A stretch of 64,000 nucleotides of DNA, taken from CBDCVD01 sp965224015. GTDB lineage: Bacteria; Pseudomonadota; Alphaproteobacteria; Rhizobiales; CBDCVD01. Below the pieces are notes generated by a model. It did no database searches. It was not told the DNA's origin and saw nothing but the letters and a program-made list of their open reading frames with translations. The stretch spans positions 2,914,001-2,978,000 of the forward strand of contig OZ245032.1 in NCBI GenBank assembly GCA_965224015.1, in the 5' to 3' direction. Position 1 is the first letter of the stretch; each line of letters starts with the position of its first letter. Both the position numbers and the translations under genes were made by a program. Of the stretch, positions 9,001 through 15,389 are shown piece by piece.

Positions 9001-11593
9001 AAAACAGCGGTTAGAACTGATTGACCGTGAGCGCCCGCGTGAGTCGGAAGTTGCGGAGCAGATAACGGGCGATCCTGATCCTCAAGAGGACGGCATTTTT
9101 GATTTTACGAGTTATAATAAGAAACCCAACTACTACTTTGTGACTTCGTTTGACACGCAAGATGGAGTCATAAATCTGGAGGCTCTTGAAAATAACTTTG
9201 ATCCCAAGAGTGACCCGGCCAACTTAAGGACGTATCTCTCTGATGTCGTGCGCCGGCAATATTTGAAGCTTCCCGATGGCAACAAGTTCGTACCTCGGAA
9301 AATCGTTTTCACGGATATTGTAAACGAGGCGGCATTAATGGTATTCCATAGTTACGAAAGCGGCACTGAACGACTGAAGAATGAATTTTTGCAAACACAG
9401 CTCGGGCGCGCCGCTTGGCGGATTGCGAATGAGTTCGGATTGGAGGTCGTCGCCGTTACATACCAAAACGGCGATGCAGCACTGAAATTGCAGCTTCGGG
9501 AGGACCTGGGGCCGATCAATCAACCACTTCCACCAAGACGACCCATCTTACTTCCCGACGGTGGATTTATGAATTTACGCGGTGAAACGGTAGTGCCTCA
9601 AGAGCAGTCGCAGACCGAGCGCAGGGATGGCTCTGGTAATGACGATACCGATGCGAGCACAATCTTGCGACGGCTTCCAGATAGGCGGCAATCAGCGGAC
9701 GACAACCAGGCCAGCGTCTATCAGCATCGACCGGACGATACACCAGTGGGGCGTTCACTCACGTTTGGCCCACCAATTCCTCCGAAACCAAAACTTACCT
9801 CGGCTCCCGGGACCTCCGCAAGCAGCAGTGGCGCGGCTGGTAAAGGCACGGGAGTAAAGCCACCAATTCCTCCAAAACCAAAACTTACCTCGGCTCCCGG
9901 GACCTCCGCAAGCAGCAGTGGCGCGGCTGGTAAAGGCACGGGAGTAAAGCCACCAATTCCTCCAAAACCAAAACCTACCTCGGCTCCCGGGACCTCCGCA
10001 AGCAGCAGTGGCGCGGCTGGTAAAGGCACGGGAGTAAAGCCACCAATTCCTCCAAAACCAAAACCTACCTCGGCTCCCGGGACCTCCGCAAGCAGCAGTG
10101 GCGCGGCTGGTAAAGGCACGGGAGTAAAGCCACCAATTCCTCCGAAACCAAAACTTACCTCGGCTCCCGGGACCTCCGCAAGCAGCAGTGGCGCGGCTGG
10201 TAAAGGCACGGGAGTAAAGCCACCAATTCCTCCAAAACCAAAACTTACCTCGGCTCCCGGGACCTCCGCAAGCAGCAGTGGCGCGGCTGGTAAAGGCACG
10301 GGAGCAAAGCCGAAAATCACCCCTAGAGGTGGAGGTGGAGCCGTACCCTCAAAAGCTTCTCCCAAACCAATAACCATGCCCACAACCGTTACGAGGCCGC
10401 TATCAAAAACTGAAAGTGGCTGGGCAAGATACGCGCCAACAGCTACCAAGTCGGAACGAAGCGAATTCGACCATATGATAAGCAGATTATCACATCCAGA
10501 TGCTGAATATTCTTTTGAAAAGTATGAAATAATAAGTAGGCAACAGGCCAAGATTTCAAGAATAGAGTTTCCGGATATATCACATTCAGACAAGTTAGTC
10601 CTTAGAGCTTATGGAAGGTTTGGCTTACCCATAAATAATTGGGCAAGAAATTACAATTTCACAGCCCCGCATGATAGATTAAAAATAGATGAGGCTAAGA
10701 GAACTGTAGATAGATTTTTAGATGCTATGGGTTTCAAGAAACCAGATGATATAAATGATCCCGCTTTAAACAAAAAAATAATGGCTCTTAAGGATAAGCA
10801 CGGTAGAGATATTACGCGTACAGACGGAACAAAAATACTTACATCGAAGCCACTGTACTATTTTGACAAATCAGGAAAAAGAAGCGAAGCACGTTTGCAG
10901 CGGTCTTTTGTTGAAGTATTAGATAATTTTATTAAAGAACATTCAGATATATTCTCTGGTTCAACCGACTATGTATATCGCATATCTCGCGCCAAGAAAG
11001 ATGCTTATGAGTCTTACATAAAACCCGGCGATCTTATAACAAACGGAACTGTTTGGTCGACCGCTATTGACGCTGGTGCTACTTTGTTCAGGTATTCAAA
11101 TGTGCATATCGGGAAAGACAAAGTTTCAGCAACTAACAAGAAACCGATAGCAGGGGACGAAGAAGAAATTTTCTTTGTAATTGAAAACAATAGGCATTTA
11201 CGAGGTGTAGATATATCTGGATTTAAAGTTCTTGCAAAAAAGGAACAATACTCTTCCGGTGAGGTTTTATTACATAGTCGCTCTGTATTTAGGGTTATAG
11301 CTATTCAGAATTCTGAGCCCCCCCCTTCCGGGATTTTGAGAAGAATTGTTATTTTGAGGCCCGAACCCGCCAGCGACGCTAACTTCAGTCCGGCGCCAGC
11401 GACGAGCCCACTTGGCGGTGATCCTGTAAGAAATCCATTTGATGGTAGTGCCGTAACCTCTCTAATGCCAGGCAAAGTTGGGGGTGCGGGAGCTCCTCCT
11501 CCTCCTCCTCCTCCGGGAGCTCCTCCTCCTCCGGGTGCGACTGCCCTCCCTCCAGGTTCGTCTTCTTTCGCAAGTTCGCCCTCGGCACCCTAA
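2..11593 (+). CDS. Giant TpsA/filamentous haemagglutinin exoprotein with C80-like protease and ART-like C-terminal domains (5' end outside window)
   Basis: The frame is open to the window edge. The first visible residues already contain the NPNGITC motif of the TPS secretion domain, so the signal peptide and N-terminus lie upstream; residues are counted from the TTG at position 5. Residues to about 2400 are haemagglutinin-type beta-helix repeats (alternating G, D, I, N strands). Residues 2400-2480 are disordered and Pro/Glu-rich. Residues about 2490-2650 resemble peptidase C80, with H2550 and C2598 as candidate catalytic pair. A domain of about 150 residues occurs twice (2768-2918 and 3033-3196). 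DTPxGR motifs sit at 2410, 2955 and 3245. Six 30-residue PPIPPKPK repeats follow, then an ART-like domain (R3659, S3685, E3753) and a polyproline tail. The last third is more AT-rich than the beta-helix. Export is expected through the TpsB encoded downstream. The TPS assignment is firm; the protease and ART calls are motif-based. No VENN motif was seen. Confidence 0.9.
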   Translation, partial: QLKGFMEVVGDRAQVVVANPNGITCKGCGFINTSRATLSTGTPQFDARGNLSGLSVVRGRLAVERGGLNASEVDILDLVARSLFVDGRINTKKLGIAAGAATFSYKDRKSKAATGSGKAPAIAIDSTVFGGMYADSISIIAHDNHVGVRMDGTMSATADDIRISSNGDLTLGGNVAAKKTTAIKAKGKVRIKGKQTASDKKDKAQSIYGGDALTIESEANIELGNSLIGTAGDLRIASVTGMIDSGDAESRRFGGKKVTVVVEHGLASIIGGATYSGEAGVSITADKIAISGDGAVIASKSGFVDLIADVGAIQLGDARVSALERVKISAAGDLSTGRRSHVESHAGDIELSGATITLSGNVLAVKGAFSATAQRGISNSGSIQSAVMLSLWSKTDNVVNLGDLTSGAAIELRAGNEISNRGHISAKRNFQLTAGRKVVNASEIGGASGTISASHIENTAGAKIATTVGNLELVVDTLVNQNVIASAADFDIRRLTANRTRAALTVGRNSKLQSAGKLSFHSATDGSRFDLIVNQGGKLLTGGLTLSGINDVTISGLAQIGGEISGIAAGRLIIEKDGKFVATGTDQSQARELKFSRDARISGLLTAMGDLALKASTVTIEVGGAITSIGNQATLTLDTTQGGGTQGRIINRGFLYAAGSLDLIAGTAVENTGPGCVVGNGCILAAGNIRIGGSTQQFADAQGPGAKTVVGTIDLTNRGSLESRDGNILIVAKTVTNNVPTKDYGPIRKKFIYKSISKTYYPGNNGDSGRYDKGKKRRGGQIWRYDAYIPESNLNPYVYRDYEIVKEVREGFENFDPKSATQPRILASNNGGVLSIVGFTNLKNTGGILAGDTVNLFGLPSATLTNESVKLETWTETSTGRNIYYCPEIDSFCVGNVFAKPNWISKGKEDTSVSKVTHGQRRELPGSLRAGIFAKSKLNINTGELVVTGTTKSEGGLSAPGKNRAPQPINEENPTDVALKVPSAPPVSVPLPQNPYGLYAKTKSPSSPYVYELNPLYTSEESPNLPANYLASKLGLDEASLGRKLGSAQFEAELLRQQAQSLNLHGLVASYANHVEMLRALFDRASDVAEDLTLQIGVALTADQINKLKKPIAWEVFERLPSGEVVRVVKLFVPQDYVHDAGDSLIATAGRAEINADYLKNTGGKIDGEELNITTKGDIDLDAGVISGGQVDINAGGSVNVVTRVEREGSEWHYDDVTSDTGRISARKKLTLRADKDLNVKGGEITSNANAEIVVDGKTNVEAVVLESRRFSYKRSGDGFLTETVETKDHVRQKAVGAKIIVAGDLDLKSKQDVNIVGSQIAAGGEASVESTQGSVNVKTQELKETKVWNKESRGFFAETDEQGKQRVWQNALDDYKRTIEDLPPNKRAQAVNEFIEKNKSNYLPNENDYAAGVTIGYRTTSQSETTESTTHARSGIYGGNVKIKASKTVALVGADVASGEDGTIELEGKDVDIKAAYDTYDKKSSKEENTIGATLEANVDGVAAKAGYSNVKAKTNRDGKRASVSKLKSGGNLIIKAKNKLSNEGTSVEAAGDITVVAKKIDNRAAVNEDNVEHSEEKFSASVGYGATNKGLGSSIVDATKYADKKEGISGGKGRELRGVKGEVRRGTEEDPQVSINLEPPEAQYKITASHEKSSSESRSRKSIVTTFKAGNNIDITAEEEAQDQGTNYEAGSDYEADSDIGITAEEDARDQGTDSESGGRITIRAKSYKNVAAVNSEESSSSSSVVKGTVTLGLDATGDVNADISAQYQTTSHASRSTNAVVGGLKAKNGILIETEADVLLEGTKLGAGKTGIEIDAGGDVKFAQAQDTSYKTSKSTSVGASLGVSVSTDLTGGGLNASANYRNAKHEERKSDGVAGSLDSKGGIQIRSKTGDIGFEGTHINAKKDVGLTAEKGSVDFSALKSTRVEKGRVDGGGADLNFYASSKGTDVGGGVRAERSRTNVEAVNRKGGTIAAGGELKIKAANKVRLEGTDIEVDSADINADTFVMESAQSTLKEDSEKFRLDTALGISAAKGNYGGNVHVGVEDKSAKRDNVLNQNAHLKTKSGTTLNIKKDATLSGAVISGGTSGTIGGNLKIESRVDKIKENIKDNTFFAGVATPTTGKKKPRMEKVSEKANSLAGSGLFIKMKSETKDNLSLSEKSGLEGDLNLTVMGDAELKSAQVDESGLKVSGNTSRQEVETRKRESSSSVDVRLTVQSMAGYDGINKVSEINMPFDKSAFKNFDNSATPKDTPGDTGERQDDSSPTPDELLSTVAEATPDPSSETPEAPAGNPEEQRTQEEPDSNQQSSPSTNTSQAQENAPQDVQTPATRKEDAGRDNEDMSRADVNADAPDAPGIPAPEPVGRNNPAVPDADQQAPQQAEAPTQAQKDEPPQQAQLLESQRENFDDSDTPFGRTVTFGGGKRDAQDDKQDAPPPVPPRKSRMQKPPGAPDTASQSTQPTHKVKTNYADIRRQNTRPDAGVKQDKPVTTVIPLVGDSKSEKGREELRAFENAALVDKNTLQVVGGDELSDNKPASHLRPSNGNFIIAAHTDEKEQKFQSSPMVPDGSPDKVAEKFVSFLDRNQIDRREVKTVDIVACKFGSCAEGINKFANTLGQSGIDALVTAPTVDVTMTKQEAGNDVLKLHVPKQAESKPAPSNKRDVTLFDIAWMGLAGLSDFQENKGDPTWNRNIIKRYTKPQNREDVDRLRQRLEERHRQNETAAELADRHTKLLSGTRYTSRGHEYSLISRKGIVYSKSEETGKTEMGDPDAFNFSNDFHAPNKTVIFGDNARNPEAELFATDATRAQFLKLPDNQQFVPEKFVRKNIVNPGAQAIMRNYESGTKEFRDRFIRLSDNGRSSKRIADEFGLRIEGATHDGVSTTLTLKPYDSNAPVPPLRRRRSIRLFDGTYIDRKGKVSDSPANDDQTQQAARPAARPRDPQKTTGEDYPVNYRSDDTPVGRLVVLGKPKGDGPGARPKTYDRKQENKPESTTDDKAVDALKQRLELIDRERPRESEVAEQITGDPDPQEDGIFDFTSYNKKPNYYFVTSFDTQDGVINLEALENNFDPKSDPANLRTYLSDVVRRQYLKLPDGNKFVPRKIVFTDIVNEAALMVFHSYESGTERLKNEFLQTQLGRAAWRIANEFGLEVVAVTYQNGDAALKLQLREDLGPINQPLPPRRPILLPDGGFMNLRGETVVPQEQSQTERRDGSGNDDTDASTILRRLPDRRQSADDNQASVYQHRPDDTPVGRSLTFGPPIPPKPKLTSAPGTSASSSGAAGKGTGVKPPIPPKPKLTSAPGTSASSSGAAGKGTGVKPPIPPKPKPTSAPGTSASSSGAAGKGTGVKPPIPPKPKPTSAPGTSASSSGAAGKGTGVKPPIPPKPKLTSAPGTSASSSGAAGKGTGVKPPIPPKPKLTSAPGTSASSSGAAGKGTGAKPKITPRGGGGAVPSKASPKPITMPTTVTRPLSKTESGWARYAPTATKSERSEFDHMISRLSHPDAEYSFEKYEIISRQQAKISRIEFPDISHSDKLVLRAYGRFGLPINNWARNYNFTAPHDRLKIDEAKRTVDRFLDAMGFKKPDDINDPALNKKIMALKDKHGRDITRTDGTKILTSKPLYYFDKSGKRSEARLQRSFVEVLDNFIKEHSDIFSGSTDYVYRISRAKKDAYESYIKPGDLITNGTVWSTAIDAGATLFRYSNVHIGKDKVSATNKKPIAGDEEEIFFVIENNRHLRGVDISGFKVLAKKEQYSSGEVLLHSRSVFRVIAIQNSEPPPSGILRRIVILRPEPASDANFSPAPATSPLGGDPVRNPFDGSAVTSLMPGKVGGAGAPPPPPPPGAPPPPGATALPPGSSSFASSPSAP
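9770..10309 (+). repeat. Six tandem 90-bp repeats encoding proline-rich 30-residue units
   Basis: Units start at 9770, 9860, 9950, 10040, 10130 and 10220. They are almost identical at DNA level; the differences are silent a/g changes and an L/P switch. Each encodes PPIPPKPK followed by a Ser/Ala/Gly-rich linker ending GKGTG(V/A)K. PxxPxK is the consensus of SH3 class II ligands. The near identity implies recent expansion or ongoing homogenisation, so copy number probably varies between strains. Confidence 0.97.
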
Positions 11594-11686
11594 TTTGTCT
11601 GCAACAGATAGCCACTCAATTAACTAGCCAAGTGCATTACTTTAGTTCAACGATGCACTTGGCGAGAAAAAATAAAGAGTCTTGAC

Positions 11687-12478
11687 ATGCGCACCGTTCA
11701 ATGCGTCAGCGAGTATCAAAAAACGACTCAATACAGCGCGTTCAGGCTATTTCGTTCGTCCGTGCACCTGGCGGAGACAGACAGTGATTTGATTCACTGC
11801 AAGTGCGGGCTCGCCAAAGGTGGCTCGCCGTCTGCGCGATGGTCCTGGCTCATTTTGGTCGCAAGTCTGACCCAGGCCGTTTTCCTATTTTCAGTTGCGC
11901 AAAGTGTCTACGCGCAAACCGAGAACCCTTCCTCTGTCGCAGACGGTTACAAATCGGAGGAACTTGACCTCAATCCTACTAATGCTGATCCTTCAACAGC
12001 TGTGGACGGAGACAAGATCAAGTTCAGGCAGTTCGACAAGTGGTTGTATCGTTGCGTCGAGCAGAAATCTGATGACAAAGTCAAAAAGGATATCTGTGAA
12101 ATCTTGCAGGTGTCGCAAGCAAAATACAAAGAAAAGAATGTAAACGTTCTCACGATTGCACTGGGACATCATGATGGCGCGTCAGGGTATAACAGGCTTT
12201 CGATCCTGTTGCCCCTGAATATCCTGCTCTCCAAAGGCTTTCATATTGCTACGGACAATTCGCGACACAAGTTCAAATTTTCGTTTCACAGCTGTAGCCG
12301 CGCAGGATGTTGGCTGATCGAAAATGTAGAAAACGATTTTATCAAAGCATTCAAACAGGGTAACCACGCAACTGCACGTTTTACCTTGGTAAACGGTCAA
12401 CTTGTTCAGGTAAAATTCTCCCTGATCGGATTTACAGCAGCTTACAAAGCTCTAACCACAGGATTGAATATTGAATGA
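11687..12478 (+). CDS. IalB-family (invasion-associated locus B) secreted protein
   Basis: A 263-residue protein. It has a long basic N-terminal region, then a hydrophobic segment (WSWLILVASLTQAVFLFSVA) ending in an AxA-type cleavage site near YAQTE, so it should be exported. The mature part follows the IalB pattern: W-x-x-x-C (WLYRC), a second Cys (DICEILQ), the LPLNILLSKG segment, an FxxCxxxGC pair (FSFHSCSRAGCW) and a C-terminal sLIGFTAAYKAL. The four Cys are typical of the family and probably form disulphides in the periplasm. The gene lies 93 bp after the exoprotein and its stop overlaps the start of the TpsB gene, so the three are probably one operon. An IalB protein between TpsA and TpsB is not a standard arrangement. 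Its role here is unknown; a periplasmic chaperone or a co-secreted host-interaction factor are both possible. Confidence 0.8.
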   Translation: MRTVQCVSEYQKTTQYSAFRLFRSSVHLAETDSDLIHCKCGLAKGGSPSARWSWLILVASLTQAVFLFSVAQSVYAQTENPSSVADGYKSEELDLNPTNADPSTAVDGDKIKFRQFDKWLYRCVEQKSDDKVKKDICEILQVSQAKYKEKNVNVLTIALGHHDGASGYNRLSILLPLNILLSKGFHIATDNSRHKFKFSFHSCSRAGCWLIENVENDFIKAFKQGNHATARFTLVNGQLVQVKFSLIGFTAAYKALTTGLNIE

Positions 12479-14256
12479 AACACGCTATAGGGGCATTTCC
12501 ATTTCATGTTTGTGTTTTTAACGGGCACGTTATTAGAGGGGCCATGTGGCTGGTTTTGGGTATCGTCAGCGGTCTTTGCGCAAGCCTGATTGCCTTGGAC
12601 GCCCACGCGCAATCAAATTCAGACATACTCCGTGTAATCGACAAGATTGCAGAAGACGAACGCCGTTATAAGGCCGCGGAACAGGAACGTGAGCGCGCAC
12701 GAAGGTTACAGAATATTGTAAGATCACCTCGCCAGGAGAAGCCGCTGGAGCTCCTGCCTGAAATCAAGGGGAAATGCATCAATATCTCGTCAATAGAAAT
12801 TGAAGGTGTGACCTTGATTCCAGCAGCGGATATTGCCAAAGTCAAGCAACAATATGCAAATACATGCATGGGTAAAGCGGAACTTAATAACATACTTCGC
12901 CGCCTGACAAACCTCTATATTAGCCGCGGCTATATAACCTCACGAGCATATATTCCGCCGCAAAATCTCAGCACAGGTGTGTTCAAGGTCGTGGTTATCG
13001 AGGGCCGCATTGCGGCGGTTCGGGACGCGGCGGGCAAAAAACGCAACTTTGCCAACATTTTTACCGGCAAGCCGAATCGTCCACTTAACATGCGGGATAT
13101 AGAGCAGGGCCTGGATCAACTCAGGCGAATGCGCTCGGTAAAGGCAAAAAGTAGTATTGAGCCTGGAAAAGACCCGGGGACAAGCACGGTCGTTATCGAG
13201 CAAAAGAGAGGCCGGGCCATTGGACTTGATTTCAGTGTCGACAATAGCGGTTCACGGAACACCGGAAAGTATATCAATAGCGTGGGGATTACCGTCGATG
13301 ATCTTATAGGCCTTAACGGCGTCGCGCAGGCTCGTGTACGATTCAATCCCAATATACAGCCGAAGCGCAAAATGAACTTTGATTTCTCATCTTCTTACGA
13401 CGTTCCGTATGGCTACTGGAATTTTATCGTATCTGGAGGAATTAGCGCCACCACATCCATTATCAATGGAGATGTAAGCGATTTTCAGTCAAAAACACGA
13501 AAATGGAACGCGCAGGTGTCTGTCAAGCGTATGCTGTACAGGGATGAAAAATCAAAGCTATCAGCGTTGCTTTCTCTAAATGGAAAAGGCACAAAGACAT
13601 TAATCAATAACAACGAAGTCGGAATTAGCACTTACGACCGGTATTTCACAACGCTGAGTGTAGACTATTCTCGCGTGCTGAGTGGTGGAGGTGTGTTCAG
13701 CGCGTCCTTGGGCGGAAACCTTGGGTTACGTACTATCATTGATTACCGGAGTGGAGGACGACGTATGCCGTTGCCGGACGGTTTTCCGGACCAACGATAT
13801 TTAAAGTTTACCGGCTCCGTTGACTGGATTTTCCCGGTATCGATCGGCGGAAGTGGCGCCACGCTCAACCTTTCGGCAAAGGGACAATATTCCAGCGATA
13901 AACTTTTTGGGGATGAGCTATTTCAAATTGGAGGCTCAGGTTCAGTTCGCGGATATGAAGACTATTCCCTGTCTGATAAGTCGGGTGTTAATTTCCGTAG
14001 CAAACTGACGATGGGCGATTTAGCCAATGTATTACCATTTGCAATCACGCCATACGTGGGGTTTGACGCCGGAATCGTTTTTGACTCGCAAGAGACGACG
14101 AGAAATAACACACTCACATCTCTAAGCACCGGTTTTTCTGCGATGCTACCTGGAAAGATCTCCATGCAAGTTGATTACGGCATTGCGATGACGTATCCAG
14201 GTCGATTTGAGAGGCGTGATCAATCGTTTCAGGTGAGAATAGCCAAACTCTTTTGA
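12475..14256 (+). CDS. TpsB outer-membrane transporter (FhaC/ShlB/HecB family)
   Basis: A 593-residue protein. A signal segment (MWLVLGIVSGLCASLIALDAHA) follows a short basic stretch. Then come a coiled region rich in Glu/Arg, a POTRA-like domain (about residues 95-190; ISSIEIEGVTLIPAADI through VVIEGRI) and a 16-strand-type beta-barrel with alternating hydrophobic strands. The barrel contains the VRGYED motif of the conserved L6 loop near residue 490 and ends in an aromatic/basic strand with terminal Phe (VRIAKLF). These are the hallmarks of the Omp85/TpsB family, which recognises the TPS domain of its cognate exoprotein in the periplasm and threads it across the outer membrane. The start codon overlaps the stop of the IalB gene, implying translational coupling. 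Length is within the normal TpsB range. Confidence 0.93.
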   Translation: MKHAIGAFPFHVCVFNGHVIRGAMWLVLGIVSGLCASLIALDAHAQSNSDILRVIDKIAEDERRYKAAEQERERARRLQNIVRSPRQEKPLELLPEIKGKCINISSIEIEGVTLIPAADIAKVKQQYANTCMGKAELNNILRRLTNLYISRGYITSRAYIPPQNLSTGVFKVVVIEGRIAAVRDAAGKKRNFANIFTGKPNRPLNMRDIEQGLDQLRRMRSVKAKSSIEPGKDPGTSTVVIEQKRGRAIGLDFSVDNSGSRNTGKYINSVGITVDDLIGLNGVAQARVRFNPNIQPKRKMNFDFSSSYDVPYGYWNFIVSGGISATTSIINGDVSDFQSKTRKWNAQVSVKRMLYRDEKSKLSALLSLNGKGTKTLINNNEVGISTYDRYFTTLSVDYSRVLSGGGVFSASLGGNLGLRTIIDYRSGGRRMPLPDGFPDQRYLKFTGSVDWIFPVSIGGSGATLNLSAKGQYSSDKLFGDELFQIGGSGSVRGYEDYSLSDKSGVNFRSKLTMGDLANVLPFAITPYVGFDAGIVFDSQETTRNNTLTSLSTGFSAMLPGKISMQVDYGIAMTYPGRFERRDQSFQVRIAKLF

Positions 14257-14386
14257 CCAGATATCAGAGGCATATCAAAAGAGTCTGTGACCTTTACGTC
14301 CCAGACGAAGGCCTCAATGACTTCATGGCCACTGGATACAGCAATGAACCAAATTCAGTCGGGAATGCTCTTAAGAGTCTGTTTTA

Positions 14387-14696
14387 AAATTGGACATATC
14401 GAGCCAACCTTCGTGACATGAGCTTGATCATGGCGATGTATAGCCTGGCAACTGAATTCTGATCATATCTTCAGGAACAAGTAGCAACCGACGCTGGGGC
14501 CCCCTGCAAAGGATCGGGTCGTTATGTTCAAAGCCCGTTGAGGGAAGTAACCGCGCGGCGAATCAAAATTGCGGCGCTTTGCTATAAATGAAAGCGAGAG
14601 CTGTTTGGCGAAGCGCTCAAAATCCTTTGTCATCCTCCTGTTTATGCCGAGCCAAGCGAAGGTACGCTTCACGATCCATCGTTTGGGCAACAGCAC
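14387..14696 (-). pseudogene. IS5-family (IS427/IS1031-like) transposase remnant
   Basis: Reading from 14696 on the minus strand gives PKRWIVKRTFAWLGINRRM, then TKDFERFAKQ, the conserved C-terminal signature of this IS5 subgroup. The expected next part (LYIAMIKLMSRRLARYVQF then a stop) is found separately at about 14387-14452. The roughly 110 bp between them reads in another way and contains in-frame disruption. The catalytic N-terminal two thirds is missing. The ends near 14375 (agagtctgttttaaaattgg) look like an IS5-type terminus. The remnant cannot encode an active transposase. Confidence 0.8.
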
Positions 14697-14702
14697 AAAC
14701 CC

Positions 14703-14768
14703 CTATAGCAAAATGCGTTTAATGGGAATCATGGGGCTTTCTCGTATTCTTCTCGCATTTTGCTATAG
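14703..14768. mobile_element. MITE-A copy 1 (CTATAGCAAAATGCG inverted repeats)
   Basis: A 66-bp palindromic unit starting CTATAGCAAAATGCG and ending with its exact reverse complement. The interior (aatgggaatcatggg) is shared with the copies at 15325, 23223 and 25688. In all four copies a C precedes and a G follows the terminal TA, so the unit sits in a CTAG target with TA duplicated, as expected for IS630/Tc1-type mobilisation. Confidence 0.85.
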
Positions 14769-14929
14769 TGCAAAAGCGCTCCTTGGGGTTTCCGATTGGC
14801 GCAACGCCCACGCCCAAACCGCTCTTGAGAGATGGATAAACATCGCTCTTCGATCGCCTTGAACTTGGGAATCGCCTCGCCAATCGAGAAACAGAATGGA
14901 TTCTATTAAGACCTGACACGCTTTAAGTC

Positions 14930-15311
14930 ACAAGTTTCGGGTCTTTACCGCCGGCCAGAAACGAAGGGTGACACCGGCCATCAAACGCCAGATGAGACGA
15001 CGGGCAGCAATTGAGCCGGTGATACCAGCGGTATTGGCTTTGTGTACACGCTGACTTGTGTGTCGTATTGATAAGACAACGGTTTTACGCTGGGCCAGGA
15101 GTCAAACGCAAGGCCCCTTGGTATGATGGGTCATCTCAAGTCAGGGCACCGCATGGATCGGAACTATCTTGCTCATGAACAAGGCGATGCCATCAACCCG
15201 ATCCTTGCAGCCGCGGGCTACAACTTCCGCCTTATCCTCAAATGGATCAAGGCTTTTTGGTTCAAAATCTGGATCATGTGGATAGTCAATCAATCAGCCA
15301 AAATCGCATAG
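14930..15311 (+). pseudogene. IS5-family transposase C-terminal remnant, split by MITE-B
   Basis: Before the MITE the plus strand reads TAGQKRRVTPAIKRQMRRR then AAIEPV. After it, it reads GHLKSGHRMDRNYLAHEQG, then DAINPILAAAGYNFRLILKW. This is the continuous C-terminus of an IS5-group transposase. Removing the 101-bp MITE plus one 3-bp duplication restores the frame (gag ccg gtg atg ggt cat). The N-terminal catalytic part is absent. Confidence 0.85.
15023..15123. mobile_element. MITE-B copy 1, inserted in an IS5 remnant with TGA duplication
   Basis: A 101-bp element beginning TACCAGCGGTATTGG and ending AAGGCCCCTTGGTA; the tips form a short inverted repeat (TACCA/TGGTA). It is flanked by TGA at 15020-15022 and 15124-15126. 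It interrupts an otherwise continuous transposase frame, which proves it moved as a unit. Related copies lie at 22641-22739 and 30770-30870. Confidence 0.85.
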
Positions 15312-15324
15312 TTCACAATCGACT

Positions 15325-15389
15325 CTATAGCAAAATGCGGGAAAAATACGCAAATGCCCATCAATCCCATTAAACGCATTTTGCTATAG
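15325..15389. mobile_element. MITE-A copy 2 (inverted orientation)
   Basis: A 65-bp unit bounded by CTATAGCAAAATGCG and its reverse complement. The interior is the reverse complement of that in copy 1, so this copy lies in the opposite orientation. It lies 14 bp after the end of the second IS5 remnant. Confidence 0.85.

Noticed and set aside
9770..10309. CRISPR array
   Set aside because: The 90-bp units are contiguous without spacers, are in frame and encode proline-rich repeats.
9721..10593. Long minus-strand ORF (290 aa) with PAAPLLLAEVPGAE repeats
   Set aside because: It is exactly antisense to the 90-bp repeats of the exoprotein gene and has no start signal or family match; the repeats merely lack stops on the other strand.
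5..11593. Contact-dependent inhibition (CdiA) toxin
   Set aside because: No VENN motif or PT domain, no small immunity gene directly downstream, and the C-terminal domains look aimed at eukaryotic targets.
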